Below, piece by piece: positions 34,101 through 46,234 of a DNA stretch of 64,000 nt. The translations under genes were made by a program, and so were the position numbers. The notes under the pieces were generated by a model that worked only from the letters and a program-made list of their open reading frames with translations, was not told the DNA's origin and did not search any database. This DNA comes from Anaspis maculata (lineage: Eukaryota > Arthropoda > Insecta > Coleoptera > Scraptiidae), in the NCBI GenBank assembly GCA_949128115.1, contig OX421961.1, forward strand, positions 87,465,277-87,529,276. Reading direction: 5' to 3'. Numbering within the stretch: the stretch's first letter is position 1; each line of letters opens with the position of its first letter.

Positions 34101-35379
34101 CATCGTCCTATCAAAGAGTTTGACATCTCCAGGGCCGACCTTGAAAAAAAATCAAAACTTTTTTCAAAATAAGGCATTATGTACCTATGCATATTTTTAA
34201 AATTCATTCCCATATTCAGAAACTAGATAAAACATACTATTAATATCGCGAAAAAAATTTGGGCTCATTACTTGACAGGTCATGTACCATTAAGGTCTCT
34301 TTCGAAAGCTACAGGATGTACCTACTTCGGTTTGGGCCCATTGGCATTTCCAAAATAACGGAAGCTTCGAAATTAGAGAATATATTTTTTCGATCATTGG
34401 TTTTAATGATAGATTAGTACAAAGTTTTCGCCGATTTGGAGGTCAGGAAACTACACCCTTGATGGCCTCTGACCAGTGGGCCGTGTCCCTTATTCAAAAA
34501 TTTTAGAGCAGCCAGTGAGTCCAAGCAGCATTAATGTGCATTCCATAAAAAGTTACTCATCTTTTTTGATAGCTAGTGGTCCCTAATTTAATGCAACAGA
34601 TGGCTTTGGTAATTCTTAATCTGGTCCAACTGTATGGGCTTCGAATAAAGCGCACTCACTTCATTCTAGACCTTTTCTAGTAGGTAAAATATAATTTCTG
34701 CATGCCTAATTCGCAGACTGCTTTTCCAAATTAAATTACAAGAATGCTTTTACCAACATAATTATCCAGCATGTAGCCTCTACTCTGATGCGGTTTGCCC
34801 CGGGCAGAAGTGTAATGCCTATATGGGTGACATTCATAACAAAATCCTTGCGCTCATTGCTATCACAGAATGCCGGATCCTGAATTTTTCAACCTCACAG
34901 TTGCTCCAGGATGTGCAAACATATATTAAATTCAATAAATCAGGATACTGTTGCCAGGCTTTCACTCCTTGGGTTTTGGGTTGTTGTAAATCGTCGCGGG
35001 CGTTTTTCCTCCACCCTGACTGAGCGCCTCTACATTTTCGCCTCCGTGTCGACGTTTATTTGAGCTCGTGATAGAGCTCTTCAAGTTTTTCTCCCGACCC
35101 AAAAGTTGATACGCCTCCTTTCGATAAAACCCATCAGCTCTTCTCCTGATATTGAATTAGATCGGCTTTGCGACTGAATCTTTGTCAATTCCTACTGATG
35201 GCGTAATGTTATTATATCTTTCAAGAATCTGTGTACAACACTTCTACAGACTTGATTTTTAACTAACCACTTTCCGAGCCCTTCTGCTCATTTCCTGAAG
35301 CTATAAAGTTGCTAAACAGGTGCAGACATACCGAGATGATTATAGTAGGTGTATGACGCTGCCTTATTTTTACCTAAAT
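34101..35379. other. Stretch with one unassigned open frame
   Basis: A stop-free plus-strand frame runs from about 34688 to 35023. Its central part reads YSDAVCPGQKCNAYMGDIHN and it is rich in cysteine. An AG that could serve as an acceptor lies just inside (TTCGCAG, about 34718). I recognise no family. It might be a diverged exon or a retroelement fragment, because the segment leads to the TTTA-repeat tail near 35400. Confidence 0.35.
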
Positions 35380-35426
35380 GTATTGAAGGAGGTTGAATAA
35401 ATTTATTTATTTATTTATTTATGTAT
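35380..35426 (+). repeat. (TTTA)n tract, possible retroelement 3' tail
   Basis: GGTTGAATAAATTTATTTATTTATTTATTTATG follows a non-repetitive 3' UTR-like stretch. Such short tandem tails are typical of some non-LTR retrotransposons. No retroelement protein is recognised upstream, so a plain microsatellite is also possible. Confidence 0.4.
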
Positions 35427-37263
35427 GTACAATAGTGGAGGACTTTGAAATTGAACCACCCTTCTAAATCGAGCAATCGAATTTGCATTATCAATCAATA
35501 TTACCGACAATGGAAATCAGCTGCTTGATTTTGCAAAAGTGGTCCGATTTTAAAGTCTGCCATTATAATCCATTCCAAGCTTTAAAAAACCACAGCTTGC
35601 CATGAAAAATTCGAATTTTGTTGGTGTCCCTGATTTTTTATGTTGATTGTCATCTTCATACAAAGGAGGTTACGTTCAAATTTGTGTCCGTATGACATGG
35701 ACCTTTCACTTGAACTACGCTGTGTTGTCAAATTGTCATTCTGGGAATGCGTCCCCGGCAGGTCGCAGGTTTGCTCACTGACCTCAGCCGCTTTCTTACG
35801 GCCAGGATCACAGATCATGATCCTGGAACAAAGAGTGAATTAACATACCACATAGTTCTTACATGGTGTGACAAGCTCAGGTCGCGGGATCACTTGCGAC
35901 GAAATCACACCCCGCCACTACACCAGTGTCCTCCTCGGTCATTTTTTAACTGTATATTCTTCCTATTGCAGCTGTCAACACTTAATGTCAGTTTGTACAT
36001 TTTCTTGTTTTTAATAAGAAAATCAAGGCGAAATAGACAAAGTAGTGTGGAAAACATTTGTTACAATTTCTTTATTTTCTTTTGGTAATAAGTACTCTTA
36101 GGGTGGGTTCAGTCAGCTTATTTAGCCGCAAGTTTTAATTTTACATTATTTACTCGCGGCTCGTTAAGCAAACTTAGTCGTATCACAAAAATCGTCATTG
36201 TAACACTAGTTTTACAATATACTATTGGTGGAACTCGAGATCGGTCTTTATTGATAGGAAATAAGAGTGAATTCATTTTTCCATCAGAAATAAACTTTTT
36301 GATTGTAGCAGCTTGATGACGGATGGTAATCTGAGCGAAGCAATGCAATCCAATAGGTACGCATGTTGATTTTCAAATAAAAGGCATCGGCATCCTCATC
36401 ATGATACTTTGTACTCGGGTACGTTAAACAGTAAACCGGCGGAATGTCAACGCAATCAGTGTGTTTGAGTTTGATAATACCACATTTAGATGACGAACCC
36501 TGAGAAGTAAACGCTCGTACACATAGTACACGTCTGTTATTTTTGTCTCTGTATATTACGCCAACAATGCCAACATGTCCTGAAAGGCATTCCGGATATG
36601 TAGGTTAACTTTAGGTGGAAGCACAGAGGGTGGACGGTAAAGGGTATGGTATGGTAGGAGATGCCCAATGCACAATATGAAAGTGAAGTTCATGTTGTCA
36701 GTTCATTGAGTCGAGTGACATCTGTTGGAGGTCCGCTTTATGAAATTGGGCATCGCAATTGCCTCATAAGGGTGAAATTTCCCTAAAATGGTGTCTGTGT
36801 GTATATGCAGGGGATGATGGCTTGGATTTGAGGACGGACGGTATTTAATTGAATGTGCATGCAGATAACACACGGTCCAATACCGGCTTGGGCTTGCCAG
36901 CATCCATTAAATATGACATATGACGAGCCCTCAAAGACCACTGCGCATAATGGACGTGTTGTTTGCTTCAACAATTAATACCGTACACAGACGGTTCTTA
37001 TGGTGGATTTTTTCCATAAATTGCTTCTATAGCTTCTTGTTTCTGTGAGCATGTGTTTCTTTTGTAATAAAGCACAACTAGATTCTTGACCGAGAACTAT
37101 ATTTAGTTTGAATTAGTGAACTCAGCGATTAGATAAAAGTTATAAAATATCTTATAGATGCAAAACTCAGCTTTGCCGAGCACCAGTCTTGCAATTGAAC
37201 CCAATAAAAGAGAAGTATGGTGATCTAATTCGTAAACTGATGGCCTACAAATCCTACAATTCA
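35427..37263. other. Stretch without a recognisable gene
   Basis: Short frames only. One half MITE lies at 36102-36146 (GGTGGGTTCAGTCAGC...), matching an arm of the element at 48441-48612. Confidence 0.5.
36102..36146. repeat. Solo arm of the 48441-48612 MITE
   Basis: About 45 bases match the left arm of that MITE, including TTCAGTCAGCTTATTTAGCC and AAGTTTTAATTTTA. The partner arm is missing. Confidence 0.65.
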
Positions 37264-37446
37264 GACCAGTCATTATAGGTGGAAAATGAACCAAACCCTG
37301 GAAGTAATTTGTTACAGGCTGAATTTTTGATTATAAGTTCTATATGTCATGTGAAATAATATATCAAAATCTTGGAAATTCTCGTTCCAGGAAAGAAATT
37401 TGGATGGATAGATTTCAGAAGTACTGATTTTGTGTTCTGTATATCG

Positions 37447-38063
37447 TTTTTTTTTTTTTTTTTTTTAAACGACCAACAGGCCAGAGCCCAATTACAGGTC
37501 GAGTTTAGAGAAGGCAGCATATACAGAAGCAGGAGTGCAGAACAGGATGTCGACGTCACCCTCGATCAAGCTGTGATTTGAGTACATCCTGCTGAGAGGA
37601 GAAGATGCCATAAGATTTGTTCTGGCAAAAGGCAGCAGAAACAGAGCCTTTGATCTCAAATGAGCACCAGGCACGCGAAAGTCAATCCTGCTCAGAATCT
37701 CAGCGCAGTCAACTCCCCCAAAAAGAATCTTGTGCAGGTAAATAACGGAGTGGGCAGCCCTGCGATTGTTCAAACTCTGTAAGTGGAACCTGTTCTGCAG
37801 CTCACTGTTAGGGAAACCCCTAGGAGGATAGACACTGTCCAACCTGAAGGACAGAAATTCCAAAAATCTTCGCTGCACTCTCTCTAGGCTGTTAATATGA
37901 GTCTTATATAGGGGGCTCCAAATAATAGAAGCATACTCAAGCTTCGACCTGACAAACGTGCAGTACAGCAGACGAAGCGTAGCGACATCCGCAAAGTCCC
38001 TTGAGTTTCGGATGACAAAACCCAGACTTCTGAAGGACAATCACTTGCCTTTGCAAGCATGTA
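37447..38063 (-). pseudogene. 5'-truncated non-LTR retrotransposon (LINE) with poly(A) tail
   Basis: On the minus strand a 182-codon frame (37492-38040) reads SLGFVIRNSRDF, then LEYASIIWSPLYKTHINSLE and RVQRRFLEFL, ending with a PL.RM..N.....D-type tail. This is the region behind the RT domain in Jockey/I-type LINEs. A frame break near 38040 separates it from LAKAS-like upstream coding. The stop at 37492 is followed after about 25 bases by a 20-base poly(A) (37447-37466 as T on the plus strand), as expected of a 3' end. The catalytic RT and endonuclease are missing. Confidence 0.88.
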
Positions 38064-41000
38064 TACAGGGTGGCCCAACGAAAACACAACAGAGGGGTTT
38101 TCGGGCATTTCACCTCATTTTTTTTAAACAAAGCCCGGACAGGTTGATTTTTATATTGAGGAGGACATCTGAAACATACATTGGCAAATTTCTATCTTCA
38201 GCCCCCTCCCCCCCCCCCACCCACCTCAACTTTGAAGTCTCAAATGACACCACCCACCTTGCGATACATTAAATTGAAGAGAATTAAATTCTTATTCTAA
38301 AAAAATATTTCATAATTTTCAACCCCACCTCCCTTCTTCCTAAAATTGTCCGAGTTCCCAATGTTATATTCTAGACCTCTTAATTCTCTTCAGTACAGTC
38401 AACGTCATCCTGCACAGCATCGAGGGAGAAAATTTTCTGTGTAAAAAGTGCCACCCAAATTCACTCCTTCACTTCCCCGCCCAACTTCAAAATCTAAAAT
38501 GACACTATCTGCTTTGTGATACAAGGGAATTGAATTCTCTTTCTAAATAAAAGATTTTCAGAACTTTTAATAAGCCCAACCCCTTTCCCCTTGATATACT
38601 CCAAATGATCGATTTATTAGGAGATGGGTTGAAAATTTTTAAAAAATTGTTTTCAGAAAGAGAATTCAATCCCCTTTAGTTCGATATATCACAAAGTAGG
38701 TGGTGTCTGTTAAATTTTGAAGTTGGGGTGGGGGAGAGGAAAGGGGTGAATTTGGGTAGCACTTTTTTCCATCGAAAATTTTCTCCTTGCATGCTATTTA
38801 GGATGACGCAGATTAAATTGAAGAGAATTAAGGGGTCGAGAATATTAAATGGGACAGTCAGTGAATTTTAGGAAGAAGGGGGGTGGGGTTATAAATTTTT
38901 GGAATATTTTTTGTAGGAAGAGAATTTGATTCTCTTTGATTTTATGTATCGCAAAGTAGATGGTGTCATTTGAAATTTTGAAATTGAGGTGGGTGAGGGG
39001 GCTGAAGATGGAAATTTGCCAATTAGCGCGGCAAACATAGCAGAAATATCGCCCAAACCTCAGAAAAATTTATTCATGAAATTTTACGACTGATTTCGAT
39101 GCAGAATTTCATCCTCTACAACATATCCAAAGTCCCAAGAAATCCCCTTATCGGCTTTTTCTATAGTCGGTTTCAAAGTATAGTGCGTTCACTGTAACCA
39201 TATTCCAAGACGATTTTCTGTTTTTGTCGCTATCATTTCACTGGTATGGTTCAAATCATTAATTTCACTTATAAGAACCACAGCTATACTTTTTTCGAAG
39301 GAAAACAATCCCCGTAAGTGAAGCAAGCAAAGACGTAACTCGCAATATCAATAAGTATTCACATTTCAGTACGGACGTTAGGGGAACCAACCTTGTATTT
39401 CATTCCGATTCAAAACGGTTTTGCACGTGAGTAGTAGGTACCTACAGGTAATTTTTAAGAAGTGGTGCCCCGATGGGACCCGCGAGTCCGCGACTGGCGT
39501 GCTTCGTAAGAGGTCGAAATTCTAAGAAATTACCATTTTTGAAATCGTTGCTCTTTTATACTTTTTTTGCTGGACTACATGTTTTTCAGGTCGAGAAACA
39601 CAACGCAATAAGTTTCCAGAATGTGTCATGCACTAGTGGCGTACCAGACGGCTACGAAGGGACCGAGGTGAACACTTTTTTTGACATGTTTGGTATCATT
39701 TCTGACCAAATCGCACATCCTGATTCTAAAAATAAGTATGAAATTTTGATAGAGACGTGTTTAATCGGTTTTATCAGAAAATTTGTTGTCAGAAAATGAT
39801 TTTTCCACCCTCACAATTGATGTTTTGTAATTCTAGTTCCATCATTGTCCAATGTATTTATAACTATGATTTTGACTTGGAAAGTTGCTTTGGGCTATTT
39901 CACACACAAGTATCATTCGCTGAAACTTTTTCCTGTTTTCACAAAGTCACGAAGTGATTTTATTTCTTGAGATGTTGCATATCAAAGCTTGATGTGACGA
40001 AGCGTGCTATTTCAGAGAAAAAACTAGGCTGTGGTCATAATCTAGCTTTGAGTTGGTACTTTATCCATTTCAAGGCATTGAAATAGTTTTCTCTATCAAA
40101 CAAAATAGAAAAAACTAGACTCGGAGCCGTATTTTAGTCATGTCATTATTTTTCTTCAGACATTGCGAGCTTTTGAAATTAAATTTCTTCATGATGCACG
40201 TTTTTGAACAAAACTACCGTGTGACTTTGTAACATTGATAAAAACTTCTGGTGCATGAAATTCATCCATAAAATAGTTCAATTGAACAATCAATGTCAAA
40301 ATTGTCGGAAGAAATGATGTCATAACTAAAATTCGGCTCCGATTCCAATTTTTTTATATTTTGTTTGATAGAGAAAACTATTTCCATGCCTTGAAATGGA
40401 TAAAGTACCAACTCAAAGCTACATTCTGACCATAGTCTAGTTTTTTCTCTGAAATAGCACGTTTTGTGCTCCGTGACTTTGTGAAAACGGGAAAAAGTTT
40501 CAGCAAAAATTATTTGTGTGTGAAATAGCTCAAAGCAACTGTCTAACTCGAAATCATAGTTATAAATACATTGAACAATGATGGAACTAGAATTACAAAA
40601 CATCAATTGTGATGTGAGGGTTGAGAAGTCATGATTTTTTCTGATAAAACTGGTTAAACACGTCGCTATGGAAATTTCATACCTATTTTCAGAATCAGGA
40701 TGAGCGACTTGATCAGAAATGATACCAAACATGTCAAAAAAAGTGTTAGTCTTTTCTGTGAAATGACCATGACTTTGTGAAAAATCGCACCTCGGCCCCT
40801 TCGTAGCCGTTTGGTACGCCACTGGTGCATGACACATTCTGGAAACTTATTGCGTTGTGTTCCTTGACCTTGAAAATATATAGTCCAGTAAAAAAAAGTA
40901 TAAAAATCAACGATTTCAAAAATGGTAATTTTTTGGACCTTCGACCTCTTAGGAAGCACGCTAGTCGCGAGTCCCATTGGGGCACCACTTCTTAAAAATT

Positions 41001-41544
41001 ACCTGTAGGTACCTACTACTCACGTGCGTCTCCTACGTGGTTCTCCTAACGTCTGTACTGAAATGTGAATACCTATTGATATTGCGAGTTACGTCTTTGC
41101 TTGCTCCACTTACGGGGATTGTTTTTCTTCGAAAAAAGTATAGCTGTGGTCCTCATAAGTGAAATAAACGATTGGAACCATGACAGTGGAATTTTTTGAT
41201 GATTTGAACCATAACAGTGAATTGATAGCGAGAAAAATATGAAATCGTCTTGGAATATGGTTACTGTGAACGCACTATACTTTGAAACCGACTATAGAAA
41301 AAGCCGATAAGGGGATTTTTTGGGACTTTGGATATGATATAGAGGATGAAATTCTGCGTCGATATTAATGATAAAATTTCAGGAATTAATTTTTCTGACC
41401 GTAGAAACTATCTTTGCCGCGCTAAATGTATATGTTTCAGATGTCCCCCTCGATATAAAAATCGACCTATCTGAGCTTTTTTCAAAAAAATTGAGTGAAA
41501 CGCCCAAAAATCCCCCTGTTGTTTTTTTTTGGGCCACAATTGTA
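38064..41544. repeat. TA-flanked foldback element O (with insertion P)
   Basis: The left end TA-CAGGGTGGCCCAACG pairs with GGGCCAC...TGTA at 41531-41544. The arms run 38066-38600 and 38600-39022, continuing after insertion P at 41425. The outer 120 bases pair across P. A solo arm of the same family at 47786-48125 shows the inner and outer parts contiguous, which supports this reconstruction. A C-rich tract lies at 38203-38222. Confidence 0.8.
39024..41424. repeat. Foldback element P, 2.4 kb, inserted in the right arm of O
   Basis: The ends are TA-GCGCGGCAAA and TTTGCCGCGC-TA. Arms of about 1.2 kb pair to a centre near 40225. The frames at 39473-39799 (+) and 40262-40837 (-) encode the same shadow peptide (NTFFDMFGIISDQ), because each arm mirrors the other. 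No known protein is present. This is the largest palindrome in the window. Confidence 0.85.
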
Positions 41545-42205
41545 TAATATGTACAATTGTACATTGACATACCTTACATTCAAACCAACACTAGAGCTCT
41601 TAAGTTGTACGCTGCCGTTTAGTCAATAATATCGGACTAGAAGCCTCGGATCATTTTTAGGGTGTATTTCCGAACGCTGTATCTCGGAAGCCCATGCAGT
41701 CATCTCAAAACAATGAAATTGACATTTTTTATAAAAAAATTATCGGACTCCAATTTTGTACGAAGATGTTTTTGCCGTAGGGGCAATAGATACTTACAAA
41801 GTTATTCAGAGAAACCAACAATTTTCAAGATTTGGACCTTTTGCGGCTCCATAATTTTTTCCTGGAACGAGAATTCCAGAACATTTTGATATGTTATTCT
41901 ATATACATGACACATAGAACCTATATAACCAAAAATGCAGCCTGTATCAAATTATTTCAAGGGTGATGACCTATAATAACTGGACTAATAATTTTTTATT
42001 CATACATATTCTTCATCAAATGCAGAGTAGGTGGTCCTGAATTATTATTTGTTGTCATTATGTCATCGGTATATTATGCTTAATAGACTCATCAAAGAAA
42101 TACTCGTACAAAAAAACCGTTGTTGTCGGTTTATCAATAAGCTTCACATTTTCCTGAATTATCTAGATCTAGGTACTTAACTAGCCAATTAGTACGGAAA
42201 AGATC

Positions 42206-43049
42206 GTAAAAAAAATCGCCAAAACCTCGGAAAAATAGAAACGTCCTAAAAAATCTTACATTCCGTGCAGAATTGAGTGCTCTACTACATATCCAAAATC
42301 GCCACAAATCGCAACCGAGGGCTTCGAGTTATTGGTGAGGGGAGATGAGGGGGATGCAACTTGGGCACGGTACGGATTATAAATACCACACGCAAATCCA
42401 AACAAAAAATGGCAAATCACTCAGAACGGTGTGTATAATGATATTCCAAAATAAAATTTGCGGATTATCCAGAAATTTTTGCTAACAAAATAAAGAAGGA
42501 ACAATGTCGAGATCGATTTCTAACAGGATCGTTATTGTGTTGTTGGTTGCCTACATCACTTCAGTGGAAAATAAGGGTAGGTACTCGCTACACTGACTCT
42601 ATGAAGTGATGTAGGCAACCAACAGTACAACAACGATCTTGATAGAAACTTGACCTGGTGTTTTTTTAACGCGTTGTTCCTTTCTAATTTTTTTTGCAAA
42701 AATTTCTGGATAATCGGCAAATTTTATTTTAGAATATTATTAAACACACGGTTCTGCGTGGTTTGCCAATTTTTTTATTTGGATTTACGTGTGGCCGTTA
42801 TCTGTACCATACCCTGCTACTGGAAATCGAGGGGATGAAGCCCGTCGATCCAGTGGATGCAAATACGTCGTAATTCGACGCACCGTATCCCGTTCCGTTG
42901 ATACGTGGTTGATACCATTTTGGCACAAAAAGTGTCGATTATTGTTGAAGGTTGAAGGGGACTCGTGGAGGGTGGGGAGGCTCGGCTAGGTGGATTTTTT
43001 TTCCATTCATGTAGAACTATTCACGACAAGCTTGTTATCTTTTCCGATT
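42206..43049. repeat. Partial family E arm, split by a foldback insertion
   Basis: 42206-42360 matches about 12316-12470 (CCAAAACCTCGG..., GCTTCGAGTTATT), and 42830-43049 matches about 12485-12690 (GTGGATGCAAATACGTCG, TTTTGGCACAAAAAGTGTCG). Only one arm is present. The two pieces are separated by the insertion at 42363-42826. Confidence 0.75.
42363..42826. repeat. Foldback element inserted into the family E arm
   Basis: GGGCACGGTACGGATTAT...GGATTATCCAGAAATTTTTGC pairs with the reverse complement ending GTACCATACCCTG. The arms are about 120 bp, with further pairing inside (GTGATGTAGGCAACCAACA around 42606 against its complement near 42544). The target was probably near GATGCAACTT. Confidence 0.8.
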
Positions 43050-43057
43050 AATAGTTC

Positions 43058-43183
43058 GATTCTGTAAAAAAGTAACATTTTCTATTAATGCTCTGTTACG
43101 TAAAAAATTCGGTCGGCCATTGGCTGTTGCCTAGGTAATAACAGCGTAACAGAACGTTTATGGAATGTAATTTTCACAGAATC
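43058..43183. mobile_element. 126-bp MITE with about 40-bp terminal repeats
   Basis: GATTCTGTAAAAAAGTAACATT...CTCTGTTACG pairs with CGTAACAGAACG...AATGTAATTTTCACAGAATC. A fragment of the same family is at 2996-3090. Confidence 0.75.
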
Positions 43184-44480
43184 ACACCAGAAATTTATGG
43201 TGTTTGATTGATTTTTGGCGTTTTTGGATATGTACAAGGATATGTATAGTCTGTTCACAGATAGAACGGACTTTTTTGAATTTCAGTGATGTAACCTATA
43301 GCAAACAGAAGCACCAAAAACTGTAACAACATAGGCGCGTTTGGAACTAATATTAGTTTTGTTCGGTTGGTAGTCTTACCCGGGCAAATTATTTCTACGC
43401 CAAACCAATGGCATTACCTACATTCAGCGAGTTTGACACTTACGTACTATTTCTTACCTCCATTTCTCTATGATGTTTGTTTTTTTTTAGTCGGCTCGGC
43501 TGTTGTGAGTGTTGTGTAATAGAATCAGCTTCATTCAAAAAAATGATTCTCTCATTCATTAAAATTGGTATTAAACTGATGTAATTTTAAATTACCATAG
43601 CACAGTAGCTGTGATTAGCGAAAATAAGCACCTGTTTCTAACTGGAATTTTAAATATCGCGGGTAACGCTCGGGGACTACTTTTCAAGCGGAGGAATCTG
43701 GTGGTCCTTTCTATCAGTGTACAGAGTATAGTAGAGTACTCAATGCATATGTACGAGGATATGTAGTAGAGTACTCAATTTTGAAGAGGATATAAAATTT
43801 TCTGGACGTCCGTTTTTTTCCGAGGTTGAAAATAATCATTTTTGTACTAAATCTATATGTGCAATGTCCGTTCGCTAACTCAGACCAGCATCGAGTTATT
43901 AAAGGCTTATCGTCATCGTATAATTTTGAACAAAACCGTCTAAAAAGCAATTACCAAATCCAATTCAAGGAAGTTGTGCCGCAATGGCTGCCAGTCACGC
44001 TCGCTCTGTGATACTTTTTGTGCGTTAATAGCAGGTCAAAGTTGAAGTTAGCGGAAAAAATGTGCTTCATCGTAAATGAGATTGCAGTAATCCCTAGATG
44101 TTTGACGACATCGTCATGAGAGAAAATATAAACGCCATGTGGCAACTTCGCCAGTTAAGCTGAAAGAAGAGTTATCACAAAAAGCTCCCTGGACAAACAA
44201 ATCAAACTTAGTCTTCGCCTGATGTTTTTTTTTTTTACTTTTGCGATTGTTTCAAGGAAGTTTCTACTGAATACTGGAACCCTTAAGATCGATATATGAA
44301 GGCAACAGGCGTCGTGTAGTGTACCCCCAGCATTATTTTGTACAAAGGGAAACTAACAGCAGTCGATTCCCGCTTGTATAGTTTACCGAAATCAATGTTG
44401 GTGCCCCAGCAATTAGTGTTGCACACGTTTGTCTTAGAAGGAAACCTCATAATGAGTTTGGGTTCATGCTTGGAATTATT
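43184..44480. other. Stretch without a recognisable gene
   Basis: The word TAGTAGAGTACTCAAT occurs twice (about 43729 and 43764). The frames around 43714-44145 show no motif. Confidence 0.5.
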
Positions 44481-44484
44481 ATAC

Positions 44485-44997
44485 TGTTACGAGCGGCGAT
44501 TTCCGTGCATTCTGGAGCACACCTGATCTTTCTAGACGGATCCCATCAGGTCGCAGTGTACAAGTGCGAAGCTCTGAACATCTCCAGAATATACGCGATG
44601 GCTTAGCGAATGCAATTTACGTGGCGACTTCAACGGTCGAGTGAGACACATCTGTCCGTCTGGCGGAGTGCCAACGTTCCAGAACACGCGGGAAGCATGC
44701 GAAAGGTGTGTAATTTTTCGGGAGTTGCCTTGAAACCGTATGCCGGGATCATTATGGAATTTGCTGGAGGACCGATGGAAGATTCGAGAACACTCATAAG
44801 CACCATGGATCGCCCACAGAGTAGTATTGAATTCAAAGTGCAAGTGATCGAGAGCGATAGAAAGCGAGTTGCTATCAGCGATATTCCCAAGCAATAATTG
44901 TTGGAGTGTATTTATTGTAGTACGCAGTAATAAACAGTGTGTGTTTCAAAACGATCGTTTTAAGCTATAAACGAACCTAAACACGAAATACGTAACA
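44485..44997 (+). mobile_element. Solo LTR, 513 bp, with 4-bp target duplication
   Basis: The element begins TGTTACGAGCGGCG and ends ACGTAACA, giving the TG...CA and inverted TGTTACG/CGTAACA ends of an LTR. ATAC flanks it on both sides (44481-44484 and 44998-45001). AATAAA near the 3' part would be the polyadenylation signal. It is homologous to the LTR at 57480-57805 (opposite strand). It carries an extra 184-base segment (44716-44899) bounded by TAATT. No internal retroelement genes adjoin it, so it is a solo LTR, probably of the Gypsy type (inference from the 4-bp duplication). Confidence 0.85.
44716..44899. repeat. 184-bp segment present in one LTR only
   Basis: The segment lies between two TAATT words (44711-44715 and 44895-44899), where the other LTR has a single ...GAATT.... 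It is open in one plus-strand frame (...GVALKPYAGIIMEFAGG...DIPKQ, stop at 44895). Either it inserted with a 5-bp duplication, or the other LTR lost it between short direct repeats. I recognise no family in the frame. Confidence 0.6.
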
Positions 44998-46005
44998 ATA
45001 CTCTAATCCGGTCGGGATTTTACAACAAGCACGCAGCTGTAAAGTAAGGTATACCAGATCGTTTCGTAAAAACACAGAAACCTTTGCAAAATGTGCCGGC
45101 GAAGTGCGAATCCTTGACAAGTTAAAAAATAAAAAATAGCTCTAGATGCGCAAACCTCATCCCTCATTTGCAACGGCCTGAATCTCGGTCGTGAAGTTTT
45201 TCAATCTGCCAAGACTAGGCACTTTCTGTTTACATTTACGAGGCAGCATTCAAATATTTACTTTGATGGAGACTTACTTCTTGCTGTTCTTGACTCACCG
45301 GTTGCTTGCCAGCCACCGTGATGCTGGGTGCATGAAACTAGGTTTATTGCTATTCCAGAGAAAACTGGTGTGAGACGTTATCTCCGTTTTCAGAGACTTT
45401 AATGGGTCCTCCTCAGACTCTTCTTCGCTGATGCGCTGCTCACTCGTCCGTAATCGCTTTACTACACCGCTAATTGGACGCCGCCAGAAGAACAGCATGT
45501 GGTATTACTTTTCTAATTATCATTACGGCAATTATTATGCATTTTGGAGAAAAAAATTACTTCAGACCAAGAAACAAAGAGCTAAAGCTAAAACGAATCG
45601 ATCACCAAGCCGAGAGCGTGGGTTGGTTAAATGGTGCTCATAAAGGGAAAGGCCATTGTTGTCAATAAAAAAAAGTGAGGGCTGGGGAAGTGCAAGCCAG
45701 TATAGTACAAAAATACGATTTTGCTCATTTACACCATAGATTTAGTCTTGCATTCAAGTGCTGTGAAGTTATTGATTATTTTCAGTCTAGACGGATGTTA
45801 CAAGTTACTGAACATTCTCTGGCGTTAATTGAATTAATGGGAACAAATTGCTTTTTGAGACAATGTCAGACTTGCTTACAGAAGTATCTGTAAACTTTCT
45901 TTTTTCGCATTTTGTCCCTTCTTTTTATGCATATTATCTTAAATTGCTTCATCCTCCATCAACAATATATTCAGGCAGTACCTAGCACTAATCAATAGAC
46001 AAGTA
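44998..46005. other. Stretch without a recognisable gene
   Basis: Frames of up to 72 codons without motifs. I see no repeat here. Confidence 0.5.
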
Positions 46006-46234
46006 TTACCCGTTCACGTTGCAAATACAGAACTAAGACTTTTTGTATCAAAAATAAAGTGACAAGCTGGAACACTGATGGGGGACTATAGCACGGTTGA
46101 TACACCTGCAACAGCAACCAGACGACAGCGGCCATCAGCCTTAGCCGTAGCCTCCCATCCCAGCTTGTCACTTTATTTTTTGAACCAAAAAGTCCTATAA
46201 GGTAGTTCTGAATGTCTGTAGTGTGAACGGGTAA
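46006..46234. mobile_element. MITE with TTACCCGTTCAC ends, copy 1
   Basis: The terminal repeats TTACCCGTTCAC and GTGAACGGGTAA flank longer arms that include AAAGTGACAAGCTGG and its complement. The copy at 61372-61592 has the same arms, and its core (CCAGACGRCAGCGGCCATCAG) in reversed orientation. Confidence 0.85.

Larger units (their letters stand above)
37264..41985. repeat. Outer foldback element of a nested cluster (family Q)
   Basis: 37264-37400 (CCAGTCATTATAGGT ... CTCGTTCCAGG) is the inverse of 41860-41983. Between the two arms lie a LINE fragment (37447-38063) and foldback element O (38064-41544), which itself contains foldback element P (39024-41424). The right arm of Q continues from 41545 and includes CGCTGTATCTCGGAAGCCC near 41680, a version of the recurring internal phrase. 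Confidence 0.7.

Noticed and set aside
40262..40837. 191-codon minus-strand open frame
   Set aside because: The same peptide appears on the plus strand of the other arm (39473-39799). This is a consequence of the palindrome, with no codon-level evidence for a protein.
39020..41428. piggyBac-type TTAA insertion for element P
   Set aside because: TTAA is not present on both sides. TA directly outside GCGCGGCAAA on both sides fits better.
44610..44897. 95-codon host gene inside the LTR at 44485
   Set aside because: It starts in LTR sequence shared with the copy at 57480 and lacks splice or promoter context. Only the 184-bp insert is unexplained, and it is reported as a finding.
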